From contig JADJCV010000004.1 in the NCBI GenBank assembly GCA_016703025.1, positions 124,001 through 188,000 on the forward strand: 64,000 nt of DNA, read 5' to 3'. The notes under the pieces were generated by a model, which was not told the origin of the DNA, ran no database searches, and saw only the letters and a list, made by a program, of their open reading frames with translations. The translations under genes and the position numbers were made by a program. Below, piece after piece: positions 18,550 to 25,906 of the stretch (position 1 is the first letter of the stretch; every line of letters begins with the position of its first letter). This DNA is from Candidatus Avedoeria danica. Its GTDB lineage: Bacteria; Chloroflexota; Anaerolineae; Epilineales; Epilineaceae.

Positions 18550-19973
18550 TGGAAGCCCCAGAAGTGAAGGACCACGACGAACCGGGTGCGATCTCGCCCC
18601 GCCGCGTCTACGGCGGCGTCGTCCTCGCCCTCGGCCTGGCCGGCGCGCTGTCGACGGGCCGCGTGCTGAAGGTAGCCGAGCGCTTGCCGTTCGGGTCGGG
18701 GCGCACATTGCTCGTCGACGGGCTCGAGATCGTCGATGCGGCCGCGCACCGGATCGGGCTCGCCGCGCCGTCGCACGGCGTGCAGCGGGCGCGCGTTGCG
18801 CTCGGCCTCGCGCCGGGCGACGACGGGCCGGTGGCGCGGCTGGCGGACGGCACGGCGAGCGTCGGCGGCGCGAACGAGAAGCCGCCGGATGCGGACGATC
18901 CGCGCGCGGCGACGGCGGCGGCGCTCGTGCGCGGCGCGGGGGGCGGCAGCGCGCGAGCGGCGTCGGGCACGGCCGGCGCGAACGGGGTGGGCGGCGGATC
19001 GGACACGGCGGGCGGGACGGCCACCGCGTGGTGGCGCACGGCGGGCGCCGACCGCGGTGCCGTCGGGCCGTCGCCGACGCGGTGGTCGCAGCCGACCATG
19101 ACGCCGCCGCCCGCCCGGCCGATCTCGCCGGACGCGCCGCTGCGGGTGATCGTCGCCGGCGACAGCTTCGCCCAGCCGCTCGGCTTCGAACTCCAGAACT
19201 TCGCGACGCGCGACGGGATGACGTCCGTCGAGGTGGACGGGCGGATCAGCACCGGGCTGGCGCGGCCGGACTACTTCGACTGGCCGGCGCAGGTGGCGGT
19301 CATCGCGGACACGACCGGCGTCGAGGCGATCGTGTTCTTCGTGGGCGCGAACGACGACCAGAACATGATCCTGGACGATGACACCGTCGTCGAGATCGCC
19401 TCGCCCGAGTGGACGAACGCGTATGCCGAACGCGCGGCGTCGCTGATGGACGCGTGCCGGGAGATTCGGCTCTACTGGGTCGGCCTGCCGGTCATGCGCG
19501 ACGCGGACGACCACCGGGCGGCCGCGGCCGTGAACGTCGCCGTGCGGCGCGCGGCGGCGACGCGGCCCTGGGTGAAGTTCATCGACATCTGGGAGACGTT
19601 CCAAGGCCCGGACGGCCGCTTCAGCCTCTACCTGCCGGACGAGACGGGCGAGCTGATCGAGGTTCGGGGTCCGGACGGCGTCCACCTCAGCCGCACGGGC
19701 ACGAACATGGTGGCCGCCATGCTGTACAACGCCTTCGGCCGCACGTGGAGCCTGGCGACGCCGACGCCGACACCCACGGCGACGGACATGCCGACGGACA
19801 CGGCGGAGCCCACCGCCCCGCCCACCGCCCCGCTGCCCGGCGCACGGCCGCCCGTAGCGCCGTCGCCGCCGATCACGCCGCCGTGGCCCGTCGGCTTCGA
19901 GACGGCGACACCGACGCCACGGACCGTCCGTCCGTCGTCGCCGCGGATCGTCACGGCGACGCCGCACGGGTGA
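18549..19973 (+). CDS. DUF459/SGNH-family extracellular protein, MBOAT partner
   Basis: 474 residues with an N-terminal membrane segment near residues 18-38 (RRVYGGVVLALGLAGALSTG). A Gly/Ala-rich low-complexity linker runs to about 190. The SGNH domain then shows AGDSFAQPLG (S206), FFVGANDDQNM and DGVHLSRTG (D376, H379), matching the DUF459 group that travels with AlgI-type MBOAT genes. The C-terminal 75 residues are Pro/Thr-rich. The start shares one base with the MBOAT stop, so co-translation is likely. In related systems such proteins complete transfer of acetyl from the membrane channel to the polymer; that role is inferred here. Confidence 0.85.
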   Translation: MEAPEVKDHDEPGAISPRRVYGGVVLALGLAGALSTGRVLKVAERLPFGSGRTLLVDGLEIVDAAAHRIGLAAPSHGVQRARVALGLAPGDDGPVARLADGTASVGGANEKPPDADDPRAATAAALVRGAGGGSARAASGTAGANGVGGGSDTAGGTATAWWRTAGADRGAVGPSPTRWSQPTMTPPPARPISPDAPLRVIVAGDSFAQPLGFELQNFATRDGMTSVEVDGRISTGLARPDYFDWPAQVAVIADTTGVEAIVFFVGANDDQNMILDDDTVVEIASPEWTNAYAERAASLMDACREIRLYWVGLPVMRDADDHRAAAAVNVAVRRAAATRPWVKFIDIWETFQGPDGRFSLYLPDETGELIEVRGPDGVHLSRTGTNMVAAMLYNAFGRTWSLATPTPTPTATDMPTDTAEPTAPPTAPLPGARPPVAPSPPITPPWPVGFETATPTPRTVRPSSPRIVTATPHG

Positions 19974-20000
19974 CGGGCGGCCGACGGCAGCACCGCGCGG

Positions 20001-20474
20001 TCACCGGGACGCGTTTGCCTCGAGCGTGTGCAGCAGCGCCTGCAACCCCAGCCGATAGCTCTCCGCCCCGAACCCGTACACGCCGCCCACACACACCGCC
20101 CCGAGCACGGACACCCGCCGGAAATCCTCCCGCGCCGCCACGTTCGACAGGTGCACCTCGACGGCGGGCACGCCCGCGGCCGCGATCGCGTCCCGCAGCG
20201 CGACGGACGTGTGGGACAGTCCGCCGGCGTTGATCAGGATGCCGTCGAGCCCGGCGTCCATGGCCGCGTGAATCGCGTCGATCAATGCGCCCTCATGGTT
20301 CGACTGAACGATCGTCAGTTCGTCGCCACTCGCCGCGCCGGTCGCAAGCAAGGACGTGTCGATCTCGGCCAGCGTCGCCGTGCCGTAAACGTCCGGCTCG
20401 CGGCGGCCGGTCAGGTTCAGGTTGGGTCCGTGGAGCACGAGGATGCGCCGCTTGGGAACCGTCGTCGTCGACAC
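20001..20474 (-). CDS. aroQ: 3-dehydroquinate dehydratase, type II
   Basis: Type II dehydroquinase catalyses trans-dehydration of 3-dehydroquinate to 3-dehydroshikimate in the shikimate pathway. The 157-residue length is normal for these dodecameric enzymes. Signatures are LHGPNLNLTGRREPDVYG (catalytic Arg and Tyr), QSNHEGALID, NAGGLSHTSVALRDAI (catalytic His) and EVHLSNVAAREDFR. The residue before the Gly pair is Ala (NAGG) where many relatives have Pro. The gene follows rocD by 15 bp on the same strand, so it is probably read through from that promoter and is separate from the aroE-aroC-aroKB operon 5 kb away. Confidence 0.95.
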   Translation of the reverse strand: MSTTTVPKRRILVLHGPNLNLTGRREPDVYGTATLAEIDTSLLATGAASGDELTIVQSNHEGALIDAIHAAMDAGLDGILINAGGLSHTSVALRDAIAAAGVPAVEVHLSNVAAREDFRRVSVLGAVCVGGVYGFGAESYRLGLQALLHTLEANASR

Positions 20475-20489
20475 GTGCTGGAGGGTCCG

Positions 20490-21725
20490 TTATCCGAGGT
20501 GATCGAACGACGCCTGCAGCGTCTCGAGCGCGTGGTCGACCTCGCCCGGCTGGATGACGAGCGGCGGGGCGATCCGGATGACGTGGTGGTGCGTCTCCTT
20601 GCAGAGCAGCCCGCGATCCCGCAGGTCCTCGCAGTAGCGGCGCGCCCCGCCGGCCTCTGGCCAGAGCTCGATGCCGATCCACAGCCCGACCTGGCGCACC
20701 TCTTTGATCGAGCCTTGGTCGAACGATTCGAGGCCCGCGCCGAAGCGCCGGCCCATGGCCGCCGCGTTCTCGACCATCCCCTCGTCGCGCAGCACCGTCA
20801 GCGCTTCCGTGGCCACCGCCGCGCCAAGCGGGTTGCCGCCGAACGTGCTGCCGTGGTCGCCGGGCTGGAAGACGTCCATGACCGCGTCGTCCGCCAGGAA
20901 CGCGCTGACCGGGTACATCCCGCCCGCCAGCGCCTTGCCGAGCGTCACGCCGTCCGGCCGGACGCCCTCGTGGTCGCACGCCATGAGCAGGCCCGTGCGG
21001 CCGAGGCCGCTCTGGATCTCGTCGGCGATCATGAGGACGTTGTTCACGTCGCAGATCTGGCGGATCCGCTTGAGCGTCCCGTGCGGCGGGACGATGATCC
21101 CGGCCTCCCCCTGGATCGGCTCCAGGAGCACGGCGCACGTGTTCGGCGTGATCGCCCGCTCGATGGCGTCCGCGTCCCCGAACGGCACGAGCTTGAAGCC
21201 GGGCGTGAACGGCCCGAAGCCGGCGCGGTACTGCGGCTCGTCGGAGAACGAGATGATCGTGATCGTCCGCCCGCCGAAGTTGCCGGCCATGACGATGATC
21301 TCCGCCTGTCCGTCCGGGATCCCCTTGACGGTGTAGCCCCACTTGCGCGCCGCCTTGAGCGCCGTCTCGACGGCCTCGGCGCCGGTGTTCATCGGCAGGA
21401 CGCGCTGGTAGCCGGTCATCTCGCACAGGATCCGATAGAACGGCCCGAGCTTGTCGTTGCGGAACGCGCGGCTCGTGAGGGCCATCCGCTGCGCCTGCTC
21501 GAGGAACGCGGCGACGATCCGCGGGTGGTTGTGCCCCTGGTTCACCGCGCCGTATGCCGCCAGGCAGTCCAGGTAGCGCTTGCCGTCGACGTCCCACACC
21601 CAGCTGCCGAGGCCGCCGGTCAACACGACGTCCAACGGACGGTAGTTGTGGGCGCCGTACCGCTCTTCGAGGGCGATATAGTCCTGGCTGGACGGATCCT
21701 TCACACCGGTGGCGGTGTCGACCAT
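20490..21725 (-). CDS. rocD: Ornithine--oxo-acid aminotransferase
   Basis: A PLP enzyme that moves the delta-amino group of ornithine to 2-oxoglutarate, linking arginine or ornithine with proline and glutamate. The 411 residues match class III aminotransferases. Landmarks are the ornithine-type start HNYRPLDVVLTGGLGSWVWD, GHNHPRI, MNTGAEAVETALK, EPIQGEAGI, ADEIQSG (D235) and the Schiff-base Lys in TLGKALAGG (K264). A GGGAG site precedes the ATG. A TATAAT element lies on the minus strand at 21790-21785, about 60 nt upstream, without a good -35. aroQ follows in the same transcript. The neighbouring Lrp-type regulator and second aminotransferase suggest an amino-acid turnover locus. Confidence 0.93.
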   Translation of the reverse strand: MVDTATGVKDPSSQDYIALEERYGAHNYRPLDVVLTGGLGSWVWDVDGKRYLDCLAAYGAVNQGHNHPRIVAAFLEQAQRMALTSRAFRNDKLGPFYRILCEMTGYQRVLPMNTGAEAVETALKAARKWGYTVKGIPDGQAEIIVMAGNFGGRTITIISFSDEPQYRAGFGPFTPGFKLVPFGDADAIERAITPNTCAVLLEPIQGEAGIIVPPHGTLKRIRQICDVNNVLMIADEIQSGLGRTGLLMACDHEGVRPDGVTLGKALAGGMYPVSAFLADDAVMDVFQPGDHGSTFGGNPLGAAVATEALTVLRDEGMVENAAAMGRRFGAGLESFDQGSIKEVRQVGLWIGIELWPEAGGARRYCEDLRDRGLLCKETHHHVIRIAPPLVIQPGEVDHALETLQASFDHLG

Positions 21726-21784
21726 GGCGGGCTCCCGAAGCGCGTGGCGCGTGGACAGGCGCGCGGACAGGCGAGTGGGCGGCG

Positions 21785-21790
21785 ATTATA
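21785..21790 (-). promoter_or_regulatory. -10 element for rocD-aroQ
   Basis: A perfect TATAAT on the minus strand about 60 nt before the rocD ATG. No convincing -35 is found 16-18 bp upstream. Between this element and the gene are two GCCTGTCC direct repeats that might bind a regulator. Confidence 0.5.
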
Positions 21791-21957
21791 GGGTGATTGC
21801 GGATGCGGTGTGTCGCGAACCGCGGCGGCCCGCTCACATTGGGCGCTCCCCGGGCGTACACTGTTTGGGTCGCTGTTTGGGTCGTGGGTGCCGCGCGGAA
21901 GGGCTGTCGATCCGCTCGTCCGCCCTTGAGCCGTGCCACCCATCGAAGGAGCTCGAA

Positions 21958-24057
21958 ATGAATCCACGTGCACGCACGGCTCCGGCCCTGCTCGCCCTCG
22001 CCGCCGTCTTCGCCCTCGTCGGGGCACGCACGACGCTCGCCGACCGCCCGGCGTCCTCGCGCCCCGCCCGCCCCGCCCAAGCCGCCACGCCCACGCCGGA
22101 CCCGCGCCCCAACCTCGTCGCCGACCGCGGCGAGTGGAAGCTCAAGGGTCGCAACATCGGCGTGTGGAACCGCTGCGTCACCGGCAACGGCTATGACCAG
22201 GGCTTCCACCTCTGCATCGCCAACCACGGCAACGCGCCGTCCGGCCCGTTCGTCGTCACCGCGGACGGTGCGCCGTCCGTGCCGGTCCTCTCGACCGGCG
22301 GGCTCGAGCCCGCCGAGACGTTGTGCGCGCCCGTCGACGTCGCGCCGGGCGTCGGCCTCTTCGTCGACGCCGGCGACGCCGTAGCGGAGTCGAACGAGGA
22401 CGACAACTGGCAGCCGCCCATGCCCGTGCCGACGCTGCAGGCGATTGCCCACCCGACGTGCGTGCCGCGACCGACGCCCATGGCCGAGCTGACCGGGACC
22501 GGCTGGTCGGGCTTCGTCGACACCCAGGGCTTCGACTGCTGGCCGTCCCACCTGCCGTCGAAGTTCGTCGATGGCGCCCGCGTGGCGAACGACGGCGAGG
22601 TCGCGGCCGGTCCGTTCCGCGTCGGCCCGCCCGGCTGGACGATCCCCGATCTGCCGGCCGATGCGGATCGGACGGTCGATCATCACCGCGTCACCGCCAA
22701 CTACTCGAGCGAGATCGACCCCGACAACGATGTGCCGGAGCACTCCGAGACGAACAACACGATCTACTTCCTGCGCGCGACGGCGCCGGCGACATGCACG
22801 CCGGGCCCGACCCGCACGCCAAGGCCCGCGCCGACCGTCGTCATCGAGCGCGCCGAGTACCGCCACATGGGCTTCGACGCGGTATGCCTGCCCGAGGTCG
22901 TCGCCCCGCGCGTCTTCGTGCGCATCGCCAACACCGGCGACGCGACCGCCTACGGCGTCAGCGTCTTTGCCGACAACGGCAGCCCGCCGCGCAAGATCTG
23001 GGACCTCACGGCCGGTGCCCGTGTCGATGTCGAGCCGTTCGACGCTCCCGTCCGCTTCGTGCGGGTCGTCGCCGACGATCGGCACTTCGACTGGCAGGAC
23101 GGCGACGGCCGCCGCATCCCCCAGGTCACGCTGACGCCGCCGCCGACGTGCACCGTCGATCCGATGGTGACGCCGTCGCCCACGCCGTCGCCCACCCCGA
23201 CGCCGATCGGGACGCCCGGACCGCCCGACCTGACGGCGACGTTCACGTTGGACATCGGGCGCTGCGAGGGCGACGACGGCGCGCTGTTCGGCCGGTACCA
23301 TTACCGTCCGTGCATCCTCAACCAGGGCGGCACCGAGGCCCGCGGCTTCGTCGCGCGCTTCGGCGAGGGCGCCGCGGCCGAGGACGTCGCCGTGCCGCAG
23401 CTCGATGCGGGCGGGCGGCTCTGCCTGGCCGAGCGGGCGCTCGTGTCGACCGTCATCCACGTCGACCCGGACAACCGCGTCGCCGAGTCCGACGAGACGA
23501 ACAACCGCGTGCCGGTGCAGATCCCGCCCGAGCGCCCGCCGGTGCGCTGCACGCCCGGCCCGACGCCGACCGCGACGGCGACGCCCCTCCCGCTGCCCAA
23601 CCTGCGCGGCTGGGCCCGCTGGTGGATCGACCTGCCGGAGGGCTGCATCCCGACCGACCGGCCGGTGCCGCCGTTCTACAGCGAGGTCACGGTCCACAAC
23701 GATGGCGGCGCCGTCGCCGGGTCGTTCGACACCGTCGCCGAACCACCCGGCGCCCAGCGCTGGGCATTCGAGGCACTGCCGGCCGGCGCGAGCTACACCC
23801 GCGGCCCTGGCCTGCTCACGTTCTACCGCGCCGCGATCGACCCCGACAACCGCGTCGCCGAGAGCGACGAGCGAGACAACGACATCTACGTCCCGGTGCC
23901 GACGATGCCGCCATACTGCCCGACGGCGACCCCAACGCCCATCCTGACGGTGACGCCCATCACGACGGCGACACCGACGCGCACGCCATCGGCGGTGCCC
24001 GGACGGACGCTGTACGTGCCGCTTGTCGTGCGGATGACGGGGGTCGGCGGGCGCTGA
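21958..24057 (+). CDS. Secreted CARDB-repeat protein with C-terminal VPLV tail
   Basis: A 699-residue secreted protein with an AAGGAG site 7 nt before the ATG. The signal peptide is near residues 1-28 (RTAPALLALAAVFALVGA). The rest is about five Ig-like CARDB modules separated by Pro/Thr linkers. Each module ends with a clear DPDNRVAESDETNN-type motif, seen as DAVAESNEDDNW, DNDVPEHSETNN, DNRVAESDETNN and DNRVAESDERDN. The C-terminus is Pro/Thr linker then GRTLYVPLVVRMTG, which resembles tails elsewhere in the window. CARDB domains are adhesion-like all-beta modules; no enzyme is present. It is divergent from rocD and probably monocistronic. Confidence 0.85.
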   Translation: MNPRARTAPALLALAAVFALVGARTTLADRPASSRPARPAQAATPTPDPRPNLVADRGEWKLKGRNIGVWNRCVTGNGYDQGFHLCIANHGNAPSGPFVVTADGAPSVPVLSTGGLEPAETLCAPVDVAPGVGLFVDAGDAVAESNEDDNWQPPMPVPTLQAIAHPTCVPRPTPMAELTGTGWSGFVDTQGFDCWPSHLPSKFVDGARVANDGEVAAGPFRVGPPGWTIPDLPADADRTVDHHRVTANYSSEIDPDNDVPEHSETNNTIYFLRATAPATCTPGPTRTPRPAPTVVIERAEYRHMGFDAVCLPEVVAPRVFVRIANTGDATAYGVSVFADNGSPPRKIWDLTAGARVDVEPFDAPVRFVRVVADDRHFDWQDGDGRRIPQVTLTPPPTCTVDPMVTPSPTPSPTPTPIGTPGPPDLTATFTLDIGRCEGDDGALFGRYHYRPCILNQGGTEARGFVARFGEGAAAEDVAVPQLDAGGRLCLAERALVSTVIHVDPDNRVAESDETNNRVPVQIPPERPPVRCTPGPTPTATATPLPLPNLRGWARWWIDLPEGCIPTDRPVPPFYSEVTVHNDGGAVAGSFDTVAEPPGAQRWAFEALPAGASYTRGPGLLTFYRAAIDPDNRVAESDERDNDIYVPVPTMPPYCPTATPTPILTVTPITTATPTRTPSAVPGRTLYVPLVVRMTGVGGR

Positions 24058-24092
24058 TGCCGGCGCTCGGTCCGCGACCTCACATTTATAGG

Positions 24093-24121
24093 TAGACAGC
24101 GAACGAGGCGGATGATATAAT
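24093..24121 (+). promoter_or_regulatory. Promoter of the Lrp/AsnC gene, leaderless type
   Basis: TAGACA (24093-24098), a 17-bp spacer and TATAAT (24116-24121) form a near-consensus vegetative promoter. Only 6 nt separate the -10 box from the ATG at 24128, so transcription should start at or next to the A of the start codon. This is the clearest promoter in the window. Confidence 0.8.
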
Positions 24122-24127
24122 CGCCGC

Positions 24128-24616
24128 ATGTTGGATGCGACCGATCACATCATCGTTCAGCGCCTACAGGCCGACGGCCGGGCGACGCAGCTCGAACTGG
24201 CGCAGGCCGTCGGCCTCTCGCAGCCGGCGGTGGCGGAACGGATCCGCAAGCTCGAGCAGCGTGGCGTCATCGTCGGATACACGGCGCGCGTGGATGCCGC
24301 CATGCTCGGCAAGGACATCACGGCCTTCATCGGTGTCGCCATCGACCATCCCCGGCACTTCGACGCCTTTGCGGAGATCGTGCTCGCGCTCGACGACGTG
24401 CTCGAGTGTCACCGCGTCGCCGGCGAGGACTCGTACCTCCTGAAGGTGAAGACTCAGAACACGGGCACGCTGGACGCGCTCCTCGTGGGCACGCTGCGCA
24501 CCATTCCGGGGGTGACACGGACGGACACGACGATCGTGCTGGCGTCCATCAAGGACGAGTCGCGCATCTTCGTGTCGCCGCAACGCCGCGAGGACGCCGG
24601 AAGGAAGAAGGGATGA
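24128..24616 (+). CDS. Lrp/AsnC-family transcriptional regulator
   Basis: 162 residues. The N-terminal helix-turn-helix covers about residues 5-50 (LDATDHIIVQRLQADGRATQ, then LAQAVGLSQPAVAERIRKLE). The C-terminal ligand-sensing RAM domain (about 65-145) ends in a variable charged tail. Such regulators form octamers and respond to amino acids. No ribosome site precedes the ATG; the promoter arrangement predicts a leaderless mRNA. The stop overlaps the ATG of a PLP aminotransferase gene (ATGA), so that aminotransferase is the likely regulatory target and its substrate the likely effector. rocD, 2.4 kb away, may be another target. That is inference. Confidence 0.92.
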   Translation: MLDATDHIIVQRLQADGRATQLELAQAVGLSQPAVAERIRKLEQRGVIVGYTARVDAAMLGKDITAFIGVAIDHPRHFDAFAEIVLALDDVLECHRVAGEDSYLLKVKTQNTGTLDALLVGTLRTIPGVTRTDTTIVLASIKDESRIFVSPQRREDAGRKKG

Positions 24617-25836
24617 CGAGCACGATGACGTTTCCACTTGCCCGCCGGATGGCGCGGATGGAGGCCTCGGCCATTCGGGAGATCCTGAAGGTGGCCGAGC
24701 GGCCCGATGTCCTCTCCTTCGCCGGTGGACTGCCGGCCCCCGAGCTCTTCCCGATCGACGCGATTGCCGATGCGCACGCCCGCGTGCTGGCGCGCGAAGG
24801 CGCCGCTGCGCTGCAGTACAGCGCCACCGAGGGCTTCGTTCCGCTGCGGGACTGGATCAGCACGCGCCTGCGCGCCGCCGGCATCGACTGCGATGTCGAG
24901 CGCACGCTGATCACGACCGGTTCGCAGCAGGGCATCGACTTGGCCGCGCGCGTGCTCGTCAACCCGGGTGACCGAGTGGCGGTCGAGAACCCGAGCTACA
25001 TCGCCGCGCTCCAGGTGTTCAGCGGCTACGAGGCCCGTTTCGCCGCGGTTGCCAGCGACCACGACGGACTGCAGGTCGATGATCTCGAACGTCAGCACGC
25101 GGCGGAGCCGGTCAAACTCGTCTACGTCGTCCCGAACTTCGAGAACCCCAAGGGCACCACGCTCTCGCTCGCCCGGCGGCACGCGCTCGTGGCCTTCGCC
25201 CAGCGGCACGGCGTCCCGATCCTCGAGGACGACCCATACGGCGAGCTTCGCTTCGAGGGCACGCCGCTCCCGTCGCTTGCCGCGCTCGACGACATGGGCG
25301 TCGTGGTCCACCTCGGCACGTTCTCCAAGACGCTCGCCCCCGGCCTTCGCGTGGCATGGGCCGTCGGGCCGATCGAAGTGCTGCGGGCGATGACCGTCGC
25401 CAAGCAGGCCACCGACCTGCACTCCGCCAGCCTCACGCAGCGTGCGGTCTCGGCCATGTTCGAGCGGTTCGACTACGAGGCGCACTTGACGACGCTGCGC
25501 CGCGTCTACGGCGAGCGACGGACGACGATGCTGGCCGCTCTCGACCGCCACATGCCGCCGGGCACCGGTTGGACGCAGCCCGAGGGCGGCATGTTCACCT
25601 GGGTGGAGCTGCCGGGCCGCCTGCGCGCCGAGGACATCTTCGAGGCGGCGTTGGCCGTGAAGGTCGCGTTCGTCCCGGGCAGCCCGTTCTATGCCGTGGA
25701 GAAGCGCTACGACACCCTTCGACTGAACTTCTCGAACCGGCCCCCCGACCTCATCGACGACGGGATGGCGCGGCTGGGGCAGGTGGTCGCGGGTGCGCTG
25801 GCGGGGACGAGGACCGGCAACGGCCTCAGCCGTTGA
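24613..25836 (+). CDS. PLP-dependent class I aminotransferase (LysN/2-aminoadipate type)
   Basis: 407 residues, fold-type I. The N-terminal signature FAGGLPAPELFP, with ALQYSATEGFVPLRDWI after it, is typical of the LysN/2-aminoadipate and kynurenine aminotransferase group. YVVPNFENPKGTTLS and LEDDPYGELRFEG surround the cofactor site. The Schiff-base Lys is in TFSKTLAPGLRVAW (K239). The C-terminal RLNFSNRPPDLIDDG carries the substrate-carboxylate Arg. It lacks the winged-helix domain of MocR regulators. It is translationally coupled to an Lrp/AsnC gene. Substrates may be 2-aminoadipate, branched-chain or aromatic amino acids; sequence alone does not decide, so no gene symbol is given. Confidence 0.88.
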   Translation: MTSTMTFPLARRMARMEASAIREILKVAERPDVLSFAGGLPAPELFPIDAIADAHARVLAREGAAALQYSATEGFVPLRDWISTRLRAAGIDCDVERTLITTGSQQGIDLAARVLVNPGDRVAVENPSYIAALQVFSGYEARFAAVASDHDGLQVDDLERQHAAEPVKLVYVVPNFENPKGTTLSLARRHALVAFAQRHGVPILEDDPYGELRFEGTPLPSLAALDDMGVVVHLGTFSKTLAPGLRVAWAVGPIEVLRAMTVAKQATDLHSASLTQRAVSAMFERFDYEAHLTTLRRVYGERRTTMLAALDRHMPPGTGWTQPEGGMFTWVELPGRLRAEDIFEAALAVKVAFVPGSPFYAVEKRYDTLRLNFSNRPPDLIDDGMARLGQVVAGALAGTRTGNGLSR

Positions 25837-25846
25837 TGCGAACCGG

Positions 25847-25881
25847 TCCGTCCGATCCGATCCGTCCGATCCGTCCGATCC
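25847..25881 (+). repeat. Short tandem repeat TCCGTCCGA / TCCGA
   Basis: Three copies of the 9-mer TCCGTCCGA, one interrupted by a 5-mer, fill the convergent gap between the aminotransferase and aroKB. No gene or clear terminator is visible in this gap. Confidence 0.6.
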
Positions 25882-25906
25882 CTGATCCGTCGCCCCCCGT
25901 CGATCC

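Noticed and set aside
18534..19967. Minus-strand ORF of 477 codons opposite the DUF459 gene
   Set aside because: Arg-rich low-complexity translation; the + strand frame has a complete SGNH motif set and translational coupling.
23990..24057. Sortase LPXTG signal at the CARDB protein C-terminus
   Set aside because: The motif is VPLV without Thr-Gly, and no hydrophobic helix with a basic tail follows; no sortase gene is present.
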